DNA of 64,000 bases from Flavobacterium sp. 11 (GCF_002754315.1 NZ_PEFE01000001.1:2294001-2358000), one strand, 5' to 3'. Numbered from the stretch's first letter, positions 27,271-35,869 are shown. Numbers and translations are program-made. The notes: a model not told the origin generated them from the sequence alone.

Positions 27271-27442
27271 GTTCAGTGTAAATTTATCAGGTGAAATTTA
27301 TATAGCAATTACAATACCGTGTAATTTAAATAATACAAATATAAACAGAACTTTAGACCTTAATGCGAGTTCCCGTAATAATTTGGATTAGCACTTTTTA
27401 ACCGAATGTCGCATTTCTTCCAAAATCTCATCAAATGCTTCT

Positions 27443-27450
27443 TATCTTTG
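27443..27450 (+). promoter_or_regulatory. Probable -7 box for the YeeE/YedE pair
   Basis: TATCTTTG matches TAnnTTTG and lies 13 bases before the ATG at 27464, implying a very short leader. No clear TTG is seen at -33. Confidence 0.45.
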
Positions 27451-27463
27451 CACAAAAAACAAT

Positions 27464-28024
27464 ATGGATATTATTTTTCAAACATGGTCCTGGTATATTT
27501 CTGGGTTTTTGATTGGTATGATTATGCTTTCTTTGATTTATTTCGGGAAGTCTTTCGGGATGTCTTCTAATTTACGTTCATTGTGTTCTATGGCTGGTTT
27601 AGGAAAACGAGTAGCCTTTTTTGATTTTGATTGGAAAGCACAACGCTGGAATTTAGTAGTCGTTCTTGGAGCTATGTTAGGCGGTTTTGTTGCCGTTCAT
27701 TTTATGGGAGATGCTTCAAATGTGGCTATTAATCCTAAAACAATTGCAGAATTAGCACAACTTGGTATTGAAGCTCCAAACGGAAAACTAATGCCAGATG
27801 CTCTTTTTGGGATATCTATTTTAGAATCTCCAAAAAGTATTTTTATACTGCTTATCGGTGGCGTTTTGATAGGTTTTGGTTCTCGTTATGCTGGTGGTTG
27901 CACTTCAGGACATGCTATTTCAGGTTTGAGTAATTTACAAATTCCTTCTTTGAAAGCGGTTATCGGGTTTTTCATTGGTGGATTGATAATGGCGCATTTT
28001 TTATTGCCATTAATTGTAAAATAA
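27464..28024 (+). CDS. YeeE/YedE family sulfur transporter, first half-protein
   Basis: The 186-residue membrane protein has about five helices and the family signature GSRYAGGCTSGHAISGLS near residues 142-159, with a Cys that in YeeE-type thiosulfate channels takes part in substrate passage. Family members import thiosulfate or related sulfur compounds. Here the transporter is split in two: the second half-gene begins 44 bases downstream. The start at 27464 is the only ATG that fits the promoter box 13 bases upstream. Confidence 0.88.
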   Translation: MDIIFQTWSWYISGFLIGMIMLSLIYFGKSFGMSSNLRSLCSMAGLGKRVAFFDFDWKAQRWNLVVVLGAMLGGFVAVHFMGDASNVAINPKTIAELAQLGIEAPNGKLMPDALFGISILESPKSIFILLIGGVLIGFGSRYAGGCTSGHAISGLSNLQIPSLKAVIGFFIGGLIMAHFLLPLIVK

Positions 28025-28068
28025 AATTGTAAGGCAACCAGAATAAACTTAACATTAAAAGCAAAAGC

Positions 28069-28485
28069 ATGAAAAATATAATAAAATATCTGTTGGTTGG
28101 ATTTGTTTTCGGAATTGTACTGACTAAATCTGAAGCAGTTTCTTGGTATCGCATTTATGAAATGTTTCAATTTCAGTCATTCCACATGTACGGAATTATT
28201 ACTGTGGCTATCTTGACAGGAATTATTGGTATTCAAATCATAAAACGAAACAATATAAAAGACATCAAAGGAGAATCAATTGAAATTCCGGATAAAGAAA
28301 AAGGATCTGCTCGCTACTGGATTGGCGGTTTATTTTTTGGATTGGGTTGGGCATTGGTAGGTTCTTGCCCAGGTCCTATATTTATTTTGCTTGGAGCCGG
28401 TTTTTGGACCGTTCTGATAGTGCTTTTCGGAGCTCTTTTGGGAACTTATTTATATGGATTATTAAAAAATAAATTACCTCACTAA
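28069..28485 (+). CDS. YeeE/YedE family sulfur transporter, second half-protein (DUF6691-like)
   Basis: This is a 138-residue membrane protein with four predicted helices. The signature GWALVGSCPGPIF near residues 98-110 supplies the second conserved Cys loop, matching the one in the partner upstream. Two-gene versions are common in Bacteroidota and Proteobacteria, and the two chains together make a full-length YeeE fold. It ends just before a bidirectional terminator. Confidence 0.86.
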   Translation: MKNIIKYLLVGFVFGIVLTKSEAVSWYRIYEMFQFQSFHMYGIITVAILTGIIGIQIIKRNNIKDIKGESIEIPDKEKGSARYWIGGLFFGLGWALVGSCPGPIFILLGAGFWTVLIVLFGALLGTYLYGLLKNKLPH

Positions 28486-28507
28486 TCGAAATACATCTGA
28501 AATCAAA

Positions 28508-28541
28508 GTAGCATTCTCTTATGAAAATGCTACTTTTTTTT
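28508..28541. terminator. Bidirectional terminator between the sulfur transporter and YhhN genes
   Basis: GTAGCATT (28508-28515) pairs with AATGCTAC (28526-28533), followed by eight T. The right arm includes the stop codon of the minus-strand YhhN gene. Confidence 0.78.
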
Positions 28542-29201
28542 GTTTAATTTTAAAATACCGGTAACAATCAAGTATTGTGCGGTTAAGTAGGTTGCCATAA
28601 TCAGGAATGAGCTGTATTGCAATGGAGTATAGAATTTGTCAAACGCCAAAATACTATCTGAGGCTACAAAAATAATAGCGCCAATTAAAATATAGATGTT
28701 GGCAGGTTTTTGCCAGTTTAAAAAGCCTTTCAATGCAAATAACAGCATAATTGAAATAGTCAAGGCATAAACAAAAACAGGAATTTTTAAGTCTCCCAGA
28801 CTTGGCAGTAAAATCAACATCATTACTATTAAATAAAAGGCAATTGCTGTAACTCCTACCCAGAAGATGATTTTACTTTTCTTTAAATAAATCTTTAATT
28901 GTTTGCTAAACAGTGTGATATAGGAAATGTGTGATAGAAGAAAAGCAATCAATCCTGCTATAAAATACAATTCTCCTTTGTCAGCAAACATCAAAATAAT
29001 ATCGCCTATCCATGACAAAGTCAAAGCCGCTAAAAGAATTTTTTTGGTAATAAACCTTTCATGAAAATAAACAGCGAGAATTAAAAATGGCAATAAATAG
29101 GGTTTCAAAAACCAAACTGTATTTTCATTCCCAAATAATAGAAACGAAAGATAAAAAAGACTAAACCCAATAAAACTCTTTAATATTATATCGCTTTTCA
29201 T
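28530..29201 (-). CDS. YhhN/TMEM86 family membrane protein (lysoplasmalogenase-like)
   Basis: The 223-residue protein is almost entirely membrane-embedded, with about eight helices. The family marks are the acidic residues in the SWIGDIILMFADKGELYFIAG region and the SDSILAFDKFY segment near the C-terminus. Established knowledge: TMEM86B and some bacterial YhhN proteins hydrolyse the vinyl-ether bond of lysoplasmalogens. It starts 9 bases after the stop of the alkylglycerol-monooxygenase-like gene, so the two are an operon. Both families act on ether lipids, which strengthens the reading. Activity is inferred. Confidence 0.85.
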   Translation of the reverse strand: MKSDIILKSFIGFSLFYLSFLLFGNENTVWFLKPYLLPFLILAVYFHERFITKKILLAALTLSWIGDIILMFADKGELYFIAGLIAFLLSHISYITLFSKQLKIYLKKSKIIFWVGVTAIAFYLIVMMLILLPSLGDLKIPVFVYALTISIMLLFALKGFLNWQKPANIYILIGAIIFVASDSILAFDKFYTPLQYSSFLIMATYLTAQYLIVTGILKLNKKK

Positions 29202-29210
29202 ATGTTGTTT

Positions 29211-30482
29211 TTAAGATTGAGCTACAATCATTGTTTCTTTTTCAAAATTACTGCTGACAAAATAAAGGGTTACTATCAATGACAAAATGAGATAGCTTAG
29301 CATGACGTAACTCGCAAAAGGAAATAGCTGATTCATGCCAAACCAATCGCCAAAATAGAAAATTAGTCCAATTCCAAATGCAAAACGCATGCTTTCCCAG
29401 AATATAGAACTTTTACGGGTATCCATTAATTCTGTGTAACTATAAACGGTCAGGAAGATGAATGCGCCGTAAATAAATACATTTGGTAAACCTATCAGAG
29501 CAATAGAATTATAGAGGTAACTAATGAGTAGTAAGGTGATAATAGCTTGAAAAAGGGACCAATACATCAATTTTTTAGAATGTTGAATACCATATTTTTC
29601 AAAATCATAAACATTGGTAATTTTGGTTACGGGATATTTTTCTTCAAAATTTTCTGGACGCCAGCCTGTTGGTTTAAACCAAATTGTGAATTTGTCTTTC
29701 CAGTTTTCAGCGCGCCAAGCATCTGTAATCAATAACCATAAATGCTGAAAATTAATCCGAATGGGATTCCAGGTTCTCGCTGGTCTTGTGATTCCAAAAA
29801 CGGGTGGGACAGTTTCTAATTCTGCTTGAAAAGTACCAAACAATTTATCCCAAATGATGAATATTTGAGAATGGTTTTTGTCCATGTATTCTGGGTTGAT
29901 GGCATGATGCACTCTATGATGTGATGGCGAAACCAGTATGTTCTCCAGAAAACCAATTTTCTTAATATGCTTCGTATGATACCAAAATTGAAGAAATAAA
30001 TGAATAGGAAGCGTTATTGCAATCACTTTGGAAGGAACTCCTAAAAGAGCGGCCGGTATCAATAAAAAGGTAAACAGATTCACAAAACTGGATATCGGTT
30101 GGCGAAGTGCGCAGGCCAGATTAAATTCTTCACTACTGTGATGAATGGCATGTTTGTTCCATAAAAAATTAATTTGATGAGACAAACGATGACTCCAATA
30201 GCCATAAAAATCAATAGCTATAAATCCAATAAAATAAGTTAGAAAGCTTGCTTGAAGATCAAATAAAGCTATTTTAGAGACAATCCAGTCGTAAGAAACC
30301 AGTGTTATGCTGAGTCCTAAAACATCTTTTAAGGAATTAACCATTCCAGAACTTACGCTCGAAACAGAATCCATGTTTGGCGCAGTGTCTTCCCCTTTGT
30401 AATGCCCGTATATTTTTTCGATAATAATTAAAATCAAAAAAATAGGCATTACAAAAACTAAAATTTTACCATATTCTTCCAT
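29211..30482 (-). CDS. Membrane di-iron hydroxylase resembling alkylglycerol monooxygenase
   Basis: The 423-residue protein belongs to the sterol desaturase/fatty-acid hydroxylase superfamily. Its eight-His di-iron signature is HRLSH (near 96-100), HAIHH (near 111-115) and HHRVHH (near 186-191). The extended motif HAIHHSSEEFNLACALRQ closely resembles the corresponding segment of animal alkylglycerol monooxygenase (TMEM195), which cleaves O-alkyl ether bonds of glycerolipids using tetrahydrobiopterin. Several membrane helices flank the motifs, and the C-terminal part adds four or five more, as in AGMO. It is the first gene of a pair with the YhhN gene. A desaturase acting on another lipid remains possible. 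Confidence 0.82.
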   Translation of the reverse strand: MEEYGKILVFVMPIFLILIIIEKIYGHYKGEDTAPNMDSVSSVSSGMVNSLKDVLGLSITLVSYDWIVSKIALFDLQASFLTYFIGFIAIDFYGYWSHRLSHQINFLWNKHAIHHSSEEFNLACALRQPISSFVNLFTFLLIPAALLGVPSKVIAITLPIHLFLQFWYHTKHIKKIGFLENILVSPSHHRVHHAINPEYMDKNHSQIFIIWDKLFGTFQAELETVPPVFGITRPARTWNPIRINFQHLWLLITDAWRAENWKDKFTIWFKPTGWRPENFEEKYPVTKITNVYDFEKYGIQHSKKLMYWSLFQAIITLLLISYLYNSIALIGLPNVFIYGAFIFLTVYSYTELMDTRKSSIFWESMRFAFGIGLIFYFGDWFGMNQLFPFASYVMLSYLILSLIVTLYFVSSNFEKETMIVAQS

Positions 30483-30501
30483 AAAAACACTTTTTTTTAT
30501 T

Positions 30502-30509
30502 CAAATATA
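30502..30509 (-). promoter_or_regulatory. Possible -7 box for the ether-lipid gene pair
   Basis: The minus strand reads TATATTTG, matching TAnnTTTG, about 20 bases before the ATG at 30482. No -33 TTG is seen at the usual distance. Confidence 0.4.
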
Positions 30510-30575
30510 GAATAAAAGAGAATGTTTTTGAATTATTCACAGTAATTTATTTTTAAAAGGGAAGTTTAACTATTC

Positions 30576-30851
30576 TTAAATTATCTCCGCATTTAATCCT
30601 GCTTCTAATAATTGAGTGCATTGTGGTTTTAATTTTTCGTAAGGACCCGTTTTTACGGTACACTTCCCATTATAATGTACAATTAATGAACATTGTTCCG
30701 CTTGTTCCGGAGTGTGATCACAAACGCGAATCAATGTTTCAATAACGTGGTCAAAAGTATTTACATCATCATTGTAAACTACTATTTCATTATCTAAACT
30801 GATTGATTCCTTTACACTTACTCTTTCTCTTACTTTTTCTTTAGTACTCAT
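30576..30851 (-). CDS. clpS: ClpS adaptor of the ClpAP/ClpCP protease
   Basis: ClpS delivers N-degron proteins to the Clp AAA+ unfoldase. The 91-residue protein has a flexible charged N-terminus and the folded core VVYNDDVNTFDHVIETLIRV, whose NDD-T-H pattern forms part of the N-end pocket, then HTPEQAEQCSLIVHYNGKC and the closing GPYEKLKP segment. Length is normal. It follows prmA by 46 bases on the same strand, a gene order common in Flavobacteria. Confidence 0.95.
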   Translation of the reverse strand: MSTKEKVRERVSVKESISLDNEIVVYNDDVNTFDHVIETLIRVCDHTPEQAEQCSLIVHYNGKCTVKTGPYEKLKPQCTQLLEAGLNAEII

Positions 30852-30897
30852 TTTGTAGGTTTTTGTACTTTCGTAATTAATAAAAAAAATATTACTA

Positions 30898-31758
30898 CTA
30901 ATTTACATATTTTAAAGACACCCAATTGTTTCTTTCAAATTTTTTAACATACGTTAATCCTTTTTCAGTACAAGAAGCATCTATAAATGGTATGTCTTCC
31001 TGATAAAAACCGCTTAAAAGCAGTGTTCCATTAGGATTTAAACTGTTTACATAACTTTGCATATCGTTCAACAAAATATTTCTGTTGATATTGGCAATAA
31101 TCAAATCGTATTTTTTGCCTTCCAGTAATGCTGCCTCACCTTCATAAACTGTAATGTGTTTACAATTATTGCGTTGTGCATTTTCTATAGAATTCAAATA
31201 ACACCAGTTATCAATATCAATTGCGTCAATTGGTTGCGCACCTTTCATCTCGGCAAGTATTGCTAAAATGGCTGTTCCGCATCCCATATCAAGGGTTTTC
31301 ATTCCGGTAACATCTATTTCTAATAAATGCTGAATCATCATGTGTGTCGTTTCATGGTGTCCAGTTCCAAAACTCATTTTTGGTTCGATTACAATATCAA
31401 ATTCGGCATCCGTTTTTGGGTGAAAAGGCGCACGTACATGACAATTTCCATCAACATCTATTGCTTCAAAATTCTTTTCCCATTCCTTATTCCAGTTTAC
31501 TTGCTCGATTTCTTCAAATGTATAATCGATTGTAAATTCCTCAGATTGTAAAATATGAATGTCATCAAGAATCATTTCATCCCATAAATCCTTTTGTACA
31601 AAAGCAGAAATACCCGTTTCAGTTTCTGTAAAACTCTCAAATGCTCTTTCTCCTAATTCTGCGATTAATATTTCAGAACCTAATTGCTTCGCCTGTTCGC
31701 TACTGCTCGAGTCTTTAGGCTCAATAGTAAAATGATACCCAATATAAATGTTTGACAT
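30898..31758 (-). CDS. prmA: Ribosomal protein L11 methyltransferase
   Basis: PrmA trimethylates lysines and the N-terminus of ribosomal protein L11 using S-adenosylmethionine. From the ATG at 31758 the protein has 286 residues: an N-terminal substrate-recognition domain (SNIYIGYHFTIEPKD start) and a C-terminal Rossmann methyltransferase domain with SFGTGHHETT, the SAM motif LDMGCGTAILAILAE, and the catalytic-region motif IIANINRNILL. A longer frame starting at 31788 is rejected because a -7 promoter box (31773-31780) lies inside it. clpS follows downstream. Confidence 0.95.
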   Translation of the reverse strand: MSNIYIGYHFTIEPKDSSSSEQAKQLGSEILIAELGERAFESFTETETGISAFVQKDLWDEMILDDIHILQSEEFTIDYTFEEIEQVNWNKEWEKNFEAIDVDGNCHVRAPFHPKTDAEFDIVIEPKMSFGTGHHETTHMMIQHLLEIDVTGMKTLDMGCGTAILAILAEMKGAQPIDAIDIDNWCYLNSIENAQRNNCKHITVYEGEAALLEGKKYDLIIANINRNILLNDMQSYVNSLNPNGTLLLSGFYQEDIPFIDASCTEKGLTYVKKFERNNWVSLKYVN

Positions 31759-31772
31759 ACTTATTTTTTTTG

Positions 31773-31780
31773 CAAAGGTA
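31773..31780 (-). promoter_or_regulatory. -7 box of prmA-clpS
   Basis: The minus strand reads TACCTTTG, matching TAnnTTTG, 15 bases upstream of the ATG at 31758. It rules out the start at 31788. Confidence 0.5.
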
Positions 31781-31801
31781 GTAATCACTATTTAAACGGC
31801 A

Positions 31802-31830
31802 TTTGTAAATCAAATTTTATTTTACATTTG
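31802..31830 (+). promoter_or_regulatory. Promoter of the porin gene
   Basis: TTTG (31802-31805) and TACATTTG (31823-31830) match both Bacteroidota promoter boxes with a 17-base spacer. Transcription should begin near 31837, leaving a leader of about 17 bases. Confidence 0.75.
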
Positions 31831-31853
31831 CACAACAAACACATAACAACTAC

Positions 31854-33077
31854 ATGAAAAAGATTATTTTATTTTTTGTTATTCTTTCTGGTATTTTAGG
31901 GAATGCTCAAGAGAATATTAAACAAAGTAAACAGGATAATGACCTGAAATTATCAGCTCTTCCATATTATAGTTTTGGTAAAGGAATTGGAATTACTTCT
32001 CCAGATAGTTTATATCAGTTGAATATTCGTTTTCGAATGCAAAACAGGGTAACATATACCGAAAATGAAGGTGAAGATGGTGTTTACGACGGACAAATCA
32101 GACGTTTGCGCTTGCGATTTGATGGATATGTTGGAAGTCCAAAGTTTTTATATGCAGTTCAATTGTCATTTGCACCGGGCGATGTGGGCGAAATTCAAGA
32201 AGGAGAAAATATCAATATTATTCGTGATGCGGTAGTTTTTTACAGACCTAATAAACATTGGAATATCAGTTTTGGACAAACTAAATTGCCAGGAAATCGT
32301 CAGCGTGTGAATTCATCCGGAGGATTACAGTTAACTGATAGATCCATCAATAATGCCAGATTTACAATCGATAGGGATTTTGGTTTTCAAGTTCATAATA
32401 TGAATGAATTCAAAGATAAATTTTCTTATAATTTAAAAACAGCTATATCCACAGGTGAAGGACGTAATATTACAGGAAATGCTGATGCTGGAGTTGCTGT
32501 AACCGGAAAAGTGGAGTTGTTGCCTTTTGGTTCATTTTCTAAAGATGGAACTTATTTTGAAGGAGATATTGTAAGAGAGAAAAAGCCAAAATTGATGCTT
32601 TCTGGAGCTTTTCAGCAAAATAATCATGCCAAAAGAGTGCAAGGGCAATTAGGAAACGATTTGTTTGAAGAACGCACTATGAAATCAGTTATGCTGGATG
32701 CTATGTTGAAATATAATGGCTGGGCCGCAATGTCAAGTTACATGTCTAGAACGACTTCCAGAAATGCTGTTACTGTAAATCCGGATGATATTACACAATC
32801 TAATTATGCTTATGTAGGGAACGGATTTGATCATCAGTTGAGTTATAATTTCCCTTCAAACTATGAAATTATTGGGCGATATTCCACTCAAAAAGTAGGA
32901 GAGGATATTAGGACTTTGGCTCCAAATTCTAAACAATATACTGTTGGTGTAACCAAGTATATTTGGGAACATACTTTTAAATTACAAAGCGAATTGACTT
33001 TTGATACTTTAAATTATTTTGACGGCAGAACCAAGAATAATTGGTATTTGCGTTTTCAGGTAGAAATAGGAATTTAA
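31854..33077 (+). CDS. Porin O/P-like outer-membrane channel
   Basis: The 407-residue protein carries a signal peptide (IILFFVILSGILGNAQ) and amphipathic strands throughout. Typical OprP/OprO-like stretches are YQLNIRFRMQNRVTY at the first strand, IRRLRLRFDGYVGSPKFLYAVQLSF, NIIRDAVVFYRPNKHWNISFGQTKLPGNRQR and the C-terminal NNWYLRFQVEIGI. The family includes phosphate- and polyphosphate-selective porins, but the assignment to phosphate is not safe without the anion-binding lysines being checked. It is transcribed alone from a well-formed promoter and ends at a strong terminator. Confidence 0.87.
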   Translation: MKKIILFFVILSGILGNAQENIKQSKQDNDLKLSALPYYSFGKGIGITSPDSLYQLNIRFRMQNRVTYTENEGEDGVYDGQIRRLRLRFDGYVGSPKFLYAVQLSFAPGDVGEIQEGENINIIRDAVVFYRPNKHWNISFGQTKLPGNRQRVNSSGGLQLTDRSINNARFTIDRDFGFQVHNMNEFKDKFSYNLKTAISTGEGRNITGNADAGVAVTGKVELLPFGSFSKDGTYFEGDIVREKKPKLMLSGAFQQNNHAKRVQGQLGNDLFEERTMKSVMLDAMLKYNGWAAMSSYMSRTTSRNAVTVNPDDITQSNYAYVGNGFDHQLSYNFPSNYEIIGRYSTQKVGEDIRTLAPNSKQYTVGVTKYIWEHTFKLQSELTFDTLNYFDGRTKNNWYLRFQVEIGI

Positions 33078-33081
33078 AAAA

Positions 33082-33111
33082 AAAGCGGTGAAATAAATCA
33101 CCGCTTTTTTT
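33082..33111. terminator. Bidirectional terminator between the porin gene and tpiA
   Basis: AAAGCGGTGA (33082-33091) pairs with TCACCGCTTT (33098-33107), followed by T on the plus strand and preceded by A, so it can serve both converging genes. Confidence 0.88.
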
Positions 33112-33131
33112 ATGAAGTTTAATTATAAAAT

Positions 33132-33884
33132 TTAGATAGCATTTACAATTGCTAAAAAATCATCTGCTTTTAGGGCAGCACCACCAATAAGACCACCGTC
33201 TACATCTGGTTTTGAGAATATTTCTTTAGCATTTTCAGGTTTTACACTTCCGCCATAAAGGATAGATACGTTTTCAGCGATTTCACTTCCAAAAGCTTTA
33301 CGAACTGTTTCTCTGATAAATTCATGCATTTCTTGTGCTTGTTCCGGTGAAGCTGTTTCTCCAGTTCCAATTGCCCAAACTGGCTCGTAGGCCAAAACAA
33401 TACTGTCCCAGTCTTTTGATTCAATATGAAATAAACCATCTCGCAATTGGTTTTCTACCACATTAAAATGATTTTTTGATTGACGGTCTTTTAATTCTTC
33501 TCCGAAGCAAAAAATAACCATCATATCATGTTCTAAAGCTGTATTTACTTTATTAGCAATCAAAGCATCCGATTCATGAAAAATAGCTCTGCGTTCTGAG
33601 TGTCCCAGAATTACAATATCAACACCAACACTTTTTAACATATCAGCTGAAATTTCGCCTGTAAAAGCACCGCTTTCCGCTTGATGTACGTTTTGTGCAG
33701 CAACATCGATATTAGTGAATTCCAAATGGTCAACTGCAGAAGCCAAGTTTACAAATGTTGGAGCAACAATTACTTGTGCTTTTGCGTCAGTTGGTATTTT
33801 TGCTATTAATTCATTCAATAAATCTTCAGTTTGCTCTGCATTTTTATGCATTTTCCAGTTTCCGGCAACAATCTTCTTTCTCAT
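33132..33884 (-). CDS. tpiA: Triosephosphate isomerase
   Basis: TpiA interconverts dihydroxyacetone phosphate and glyceraldehyde 3-phosphate in glycolysis. The 250-residue barrel shows AGNWKMHKN (Asn and Lys of the active site, residues 6-14), ILGHSERRAIF (catalytic His), LAYEPVWAIGTG (catalytic Glu and the flexible loop) and ILYGGSVKPENA (phosphate binding). All active-site residues are present. It follows the thioredoxin-like gene by 52 bases on the same strand and is probably cotranscribed with it. Confidence 0.98.
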   Translation of the reverse strand: MRKKIVAGNWKMHKNAEQTEDLLNELIAKIPTDAKAQVIVAPTFVNLASAVDHLEFTNIDVAAQNVHQAESGAFTGEISADMLKSVGVDIVILGHSERRAIFHESDALIANKVNTALEHDMMVIFCFGEELKDRQSKNHFNVVENQLRDGLFHIESKDWDSIVLAYEPVWAIGTGETASPEQAQEMHEFIRETVRKAFGSEIAENVSILYGGSVKPENAKEIFSKPDVDGGLIGGAALKADDFLAIVNAI

Positions 33885-33936
33885 TTTAGTCGTATTATAT
33901 TTAGTTTTTGGTTATGTTTTTCAATATTGCAATGAA

Positions 33937-34434
33937 TTATTTTAAATTTTTAAGCGTTTCATTGATTTTATCAAAATCAGTTTCTATGGCGCGGTATAAA
34001 ACAATTTTTCCGTTTTTGTCAACAACGATGTATCTTGGAATCCAATCCACATCAACGGCTTTTGCAAATACCCCTTTCATTTGGTCATTTGCCATGAAAT
34101 GATCCCCTTTCAATTCGTGTTTTTCGATTCCGGCTTTCCATTTATCGGCAGTTTTATCCATTGAAATAAATAAGTAACCAACATCAGGATTATTAGCTTG
34201 TAATTCTTTTAGTTTTGGCATTGCTTTCACGCAATCCCCACACCAGGAAGCCCAAACTTCTATTACCAGGGTTTTTCCTTTGTGTTTTTGTAAAATGTCC
34301 TTAAAAGCAACTTGACTTCCATCAGTGGCTAAAAGGGTTTCAGATAAAGCTTCTTTGGAGAATTTAGTTTTTTGCGCATTTGATGTGCAAGACAATGTTA
34401 CAACCGCAATAAGTAATACTATTATTTTTTTCAT
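33937..34434 (-). CDS. TlpA/ResA-like thiol-disulfide oxidoreductase lipoprotein
   Basis: From the ATG at 34434 the protein has 165 residues with a lipoprotein-type signal (VVTLSCTSNAQ). The thioredoxin fold carries the redox motif WCGDC in VWASWCGDCVKAMPKL and the cis-Pro region VDWIPRYIVVD. It likely works in the periplasm, reducing or shuffling disulfides. A TTG start at 34455 is rejected because a -7 box (34453-34460) overlaps it. It lies between the DoxX-thioredoxin gene and tpiA, the same order as in many Flavobacteria. Confidence 0.88.
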   Translation of the reverse strand: MKKIIVLLIAVVTLSCTSNAQKTKFSKEALSETLLATDGSQVAFKDILQKHKGKTLVIEVWASWCGDCVKAMPKLKELQANNPDVGYLFISMDKTADKWKAGIEKHELKGDHFMANDQMKGVFAKAVDVDWIPRYIVVDKNGKIVLYRAIETDFDKINETLKNLK

Positions 34435-34452
34435 TATAGAAATGTTTTTAAA

Positions 34453-34460
34453 CAAAGTTA
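34453..34460 (-). promoter_or_regulatory. -7 box upstream of the TlpA-like gene
   Basis: The minus strand reads TAACTTTG, matching TAnnTTTG, 19 bases before the ATG at 34434. No TTG is found at the usual -33 distance. Confidence 0.45.
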
Positions 34461-34609
34461 AACAAACAATTTGAATGCGTTATACGGATTAAGAAATTTT
34501 GAAAGCATTATTCGAAAATGACAAAGCAATATCGTTATAGTTTAAAAATAATGGAATGATTTTGATCCGCCGATTTATTTAGAAAGCATTTATCATTCTT
34601 TTAAAGTAA

Positions 34610-34647
34610 AAAGTCGTAAAGTTTCCTGTTTCGGACTTTACGACTTT
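34610..34647 (-). terminator. Terminator of the DoxX-thioredoxin gene
   Basis: AAAGTCGTAAAGT (34610-34622) pairs perfectly with ACTTTACGACTTT (34635-34647) around 12 bases. It lies 18 bases beyond the minus-strand stop codon at 34665. Confidence 0.82.
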
Positions 34648-34664
34648 AAAGTTTTATAGTTTAT

Positions 34665-35765
34665 TTAGAATTTTAAATCTGCAATATCATTGTGATGAAC
34701 CTTTTGTTTTATTGTTCCTTTTTCAATTAGTACAATACTTGGATTGGCTCTTTCGATTGTTTTTACAGTTATAGCATCGCAAAAATAGAAATCAAATGTT
34801 AATCCGAATTGTTTTTTTGCAGCAGCTATTTCTTCTGGTGAAGAAGCTGTCATTGCAACTACTTTATATCCTTTGGCTTTAGCATCCTGACTCAGTTTTT
34901 CTAATTTTGCCATTCCACTGTGATCGGCTTTAACCAAATCATACGCTGTAATCAACATCAATTTTGGTTCTTCTAAAAACTCATCTTTGTAATCTGAACC
35001 GTCTTTTTCCATTGTAAAATCATGAATAGGAGGAACGTAACCTTCTGTGATAACCTTGTCTTTTCGGTCTACAAATACGGCACCTTCAGGAATTGACATC
35101 AAATCTTTTTCGGTAAACTCTTTATCGACACCACCAACTTTGTAAATAAATACCATTTCTACCACAGATTTTTCTGCTCCATCAGGGATTCGCATTCCTT
35201 TTTGAATATTATTCCCTACTTTATAAGGTCTGAAATCGATTAATGGCAAATGGTTTAAAACCCAAACTCCCATAAGTGATGATAAAACAATACTGGCATA
35301 AATAACTATGTTTTGTACGTTATTGCTAAACAACGGTTTTACCAATTTTTGATTAAAAAATAATATCAGAATAAAGAAAAGTAAAACAATATCCTTTGTA
35401 AAAGATTGCCAAGGTGTCAGTTTTAAAGCGTCTCCAAAACAACCACAGTCTTTTACCACATTAAAATAAGCGGAATAAAAAGTCAGGAAAGTAAACAGTA
35501 CAATCAAGATTAATAAACTCCAGATAGTGAATTTGGTTTTGTAACCAATGAGCAACATAATACCTAAAACCACTTCAAGAATTACTAAAAACAAAGCAAT
35601 TCCTAGTGCAAACGGAACGAAAAAGGGCATGTTGAAAACCGGCTCACTGAAATATTCAGCCAGTTTGTATGAAAACCCGATTGGGTCATTCAGTTTGATT
35701 AATCCGGAGATAATAAATAGGATTCCAACGAAAATTCTAGAAAATTGAGTAATTATATTTTTCAT
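34665..35765 (-). CDS. BT_3928-type membrane protein: DoxX-like domain fused to a thioredoxin-like domain
   Basis: The 366-residue protein has an N-terminal DoxX/MauE-like membrane domain of about four helices (IFVGILFIISGLIKLNDP, then LVILEVVLGIMLLIGYKTKF), a Cys-containing loop KDCGCFGDALKLTPWQ near residues 105-120, a further helix, and a soluble C-terminal part (about 190-366) that resembles a thioredoxin fold without a CxxC motif. The membrane domain may carry reducing equivalents across the membrane to the following TlpA-like protein; this is inference from the neighbour and from MauE-like relatives. The family is widespread but uncharacterised. Confidence 0.8.
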   Translation of the reverse strand: MKNIITQFSRIFVGILFIISGLIKLNDPIGFSYKLAEYFSEPVFNMPFFVPFALGIALFLVILEVVLGIMLLIGYKTKFTIWSLLILIVLFTFLTFYSAYFNVVKDCGCFGDALKLTPWQSFTKDIVLLFFILILFFNQKLVKPLFSNNVQNIVIYASIVLSSLMGVWVLNHLPLIDFRPYKVGNNIQKGMRIPDGAEKSVVEMVFIYKVGGVDKEFTEKDLMSIPEGAVFVDRKDKVITEGYVPPIHDFTMEKDGSDYKDEFLEEPKLMLITAYDLVKADHSGMAKLEKLSQDAKAKGYKVVAMTASSPEEIAAAKKQFGLTFDFYFCDAITVKTIERANPSIVLIEKGTIKQKVHHNDIADLKF

Positions 35766-35869
35766 ATGAAGATAATATTTGTTTTTTAATGGAATATGAT
35801 ATCTCCATTCTTGATTCCAGTTTGTGATTTTGGAATCCTGGCGATTTCATTTTTAGTTATTGCTTTTTA

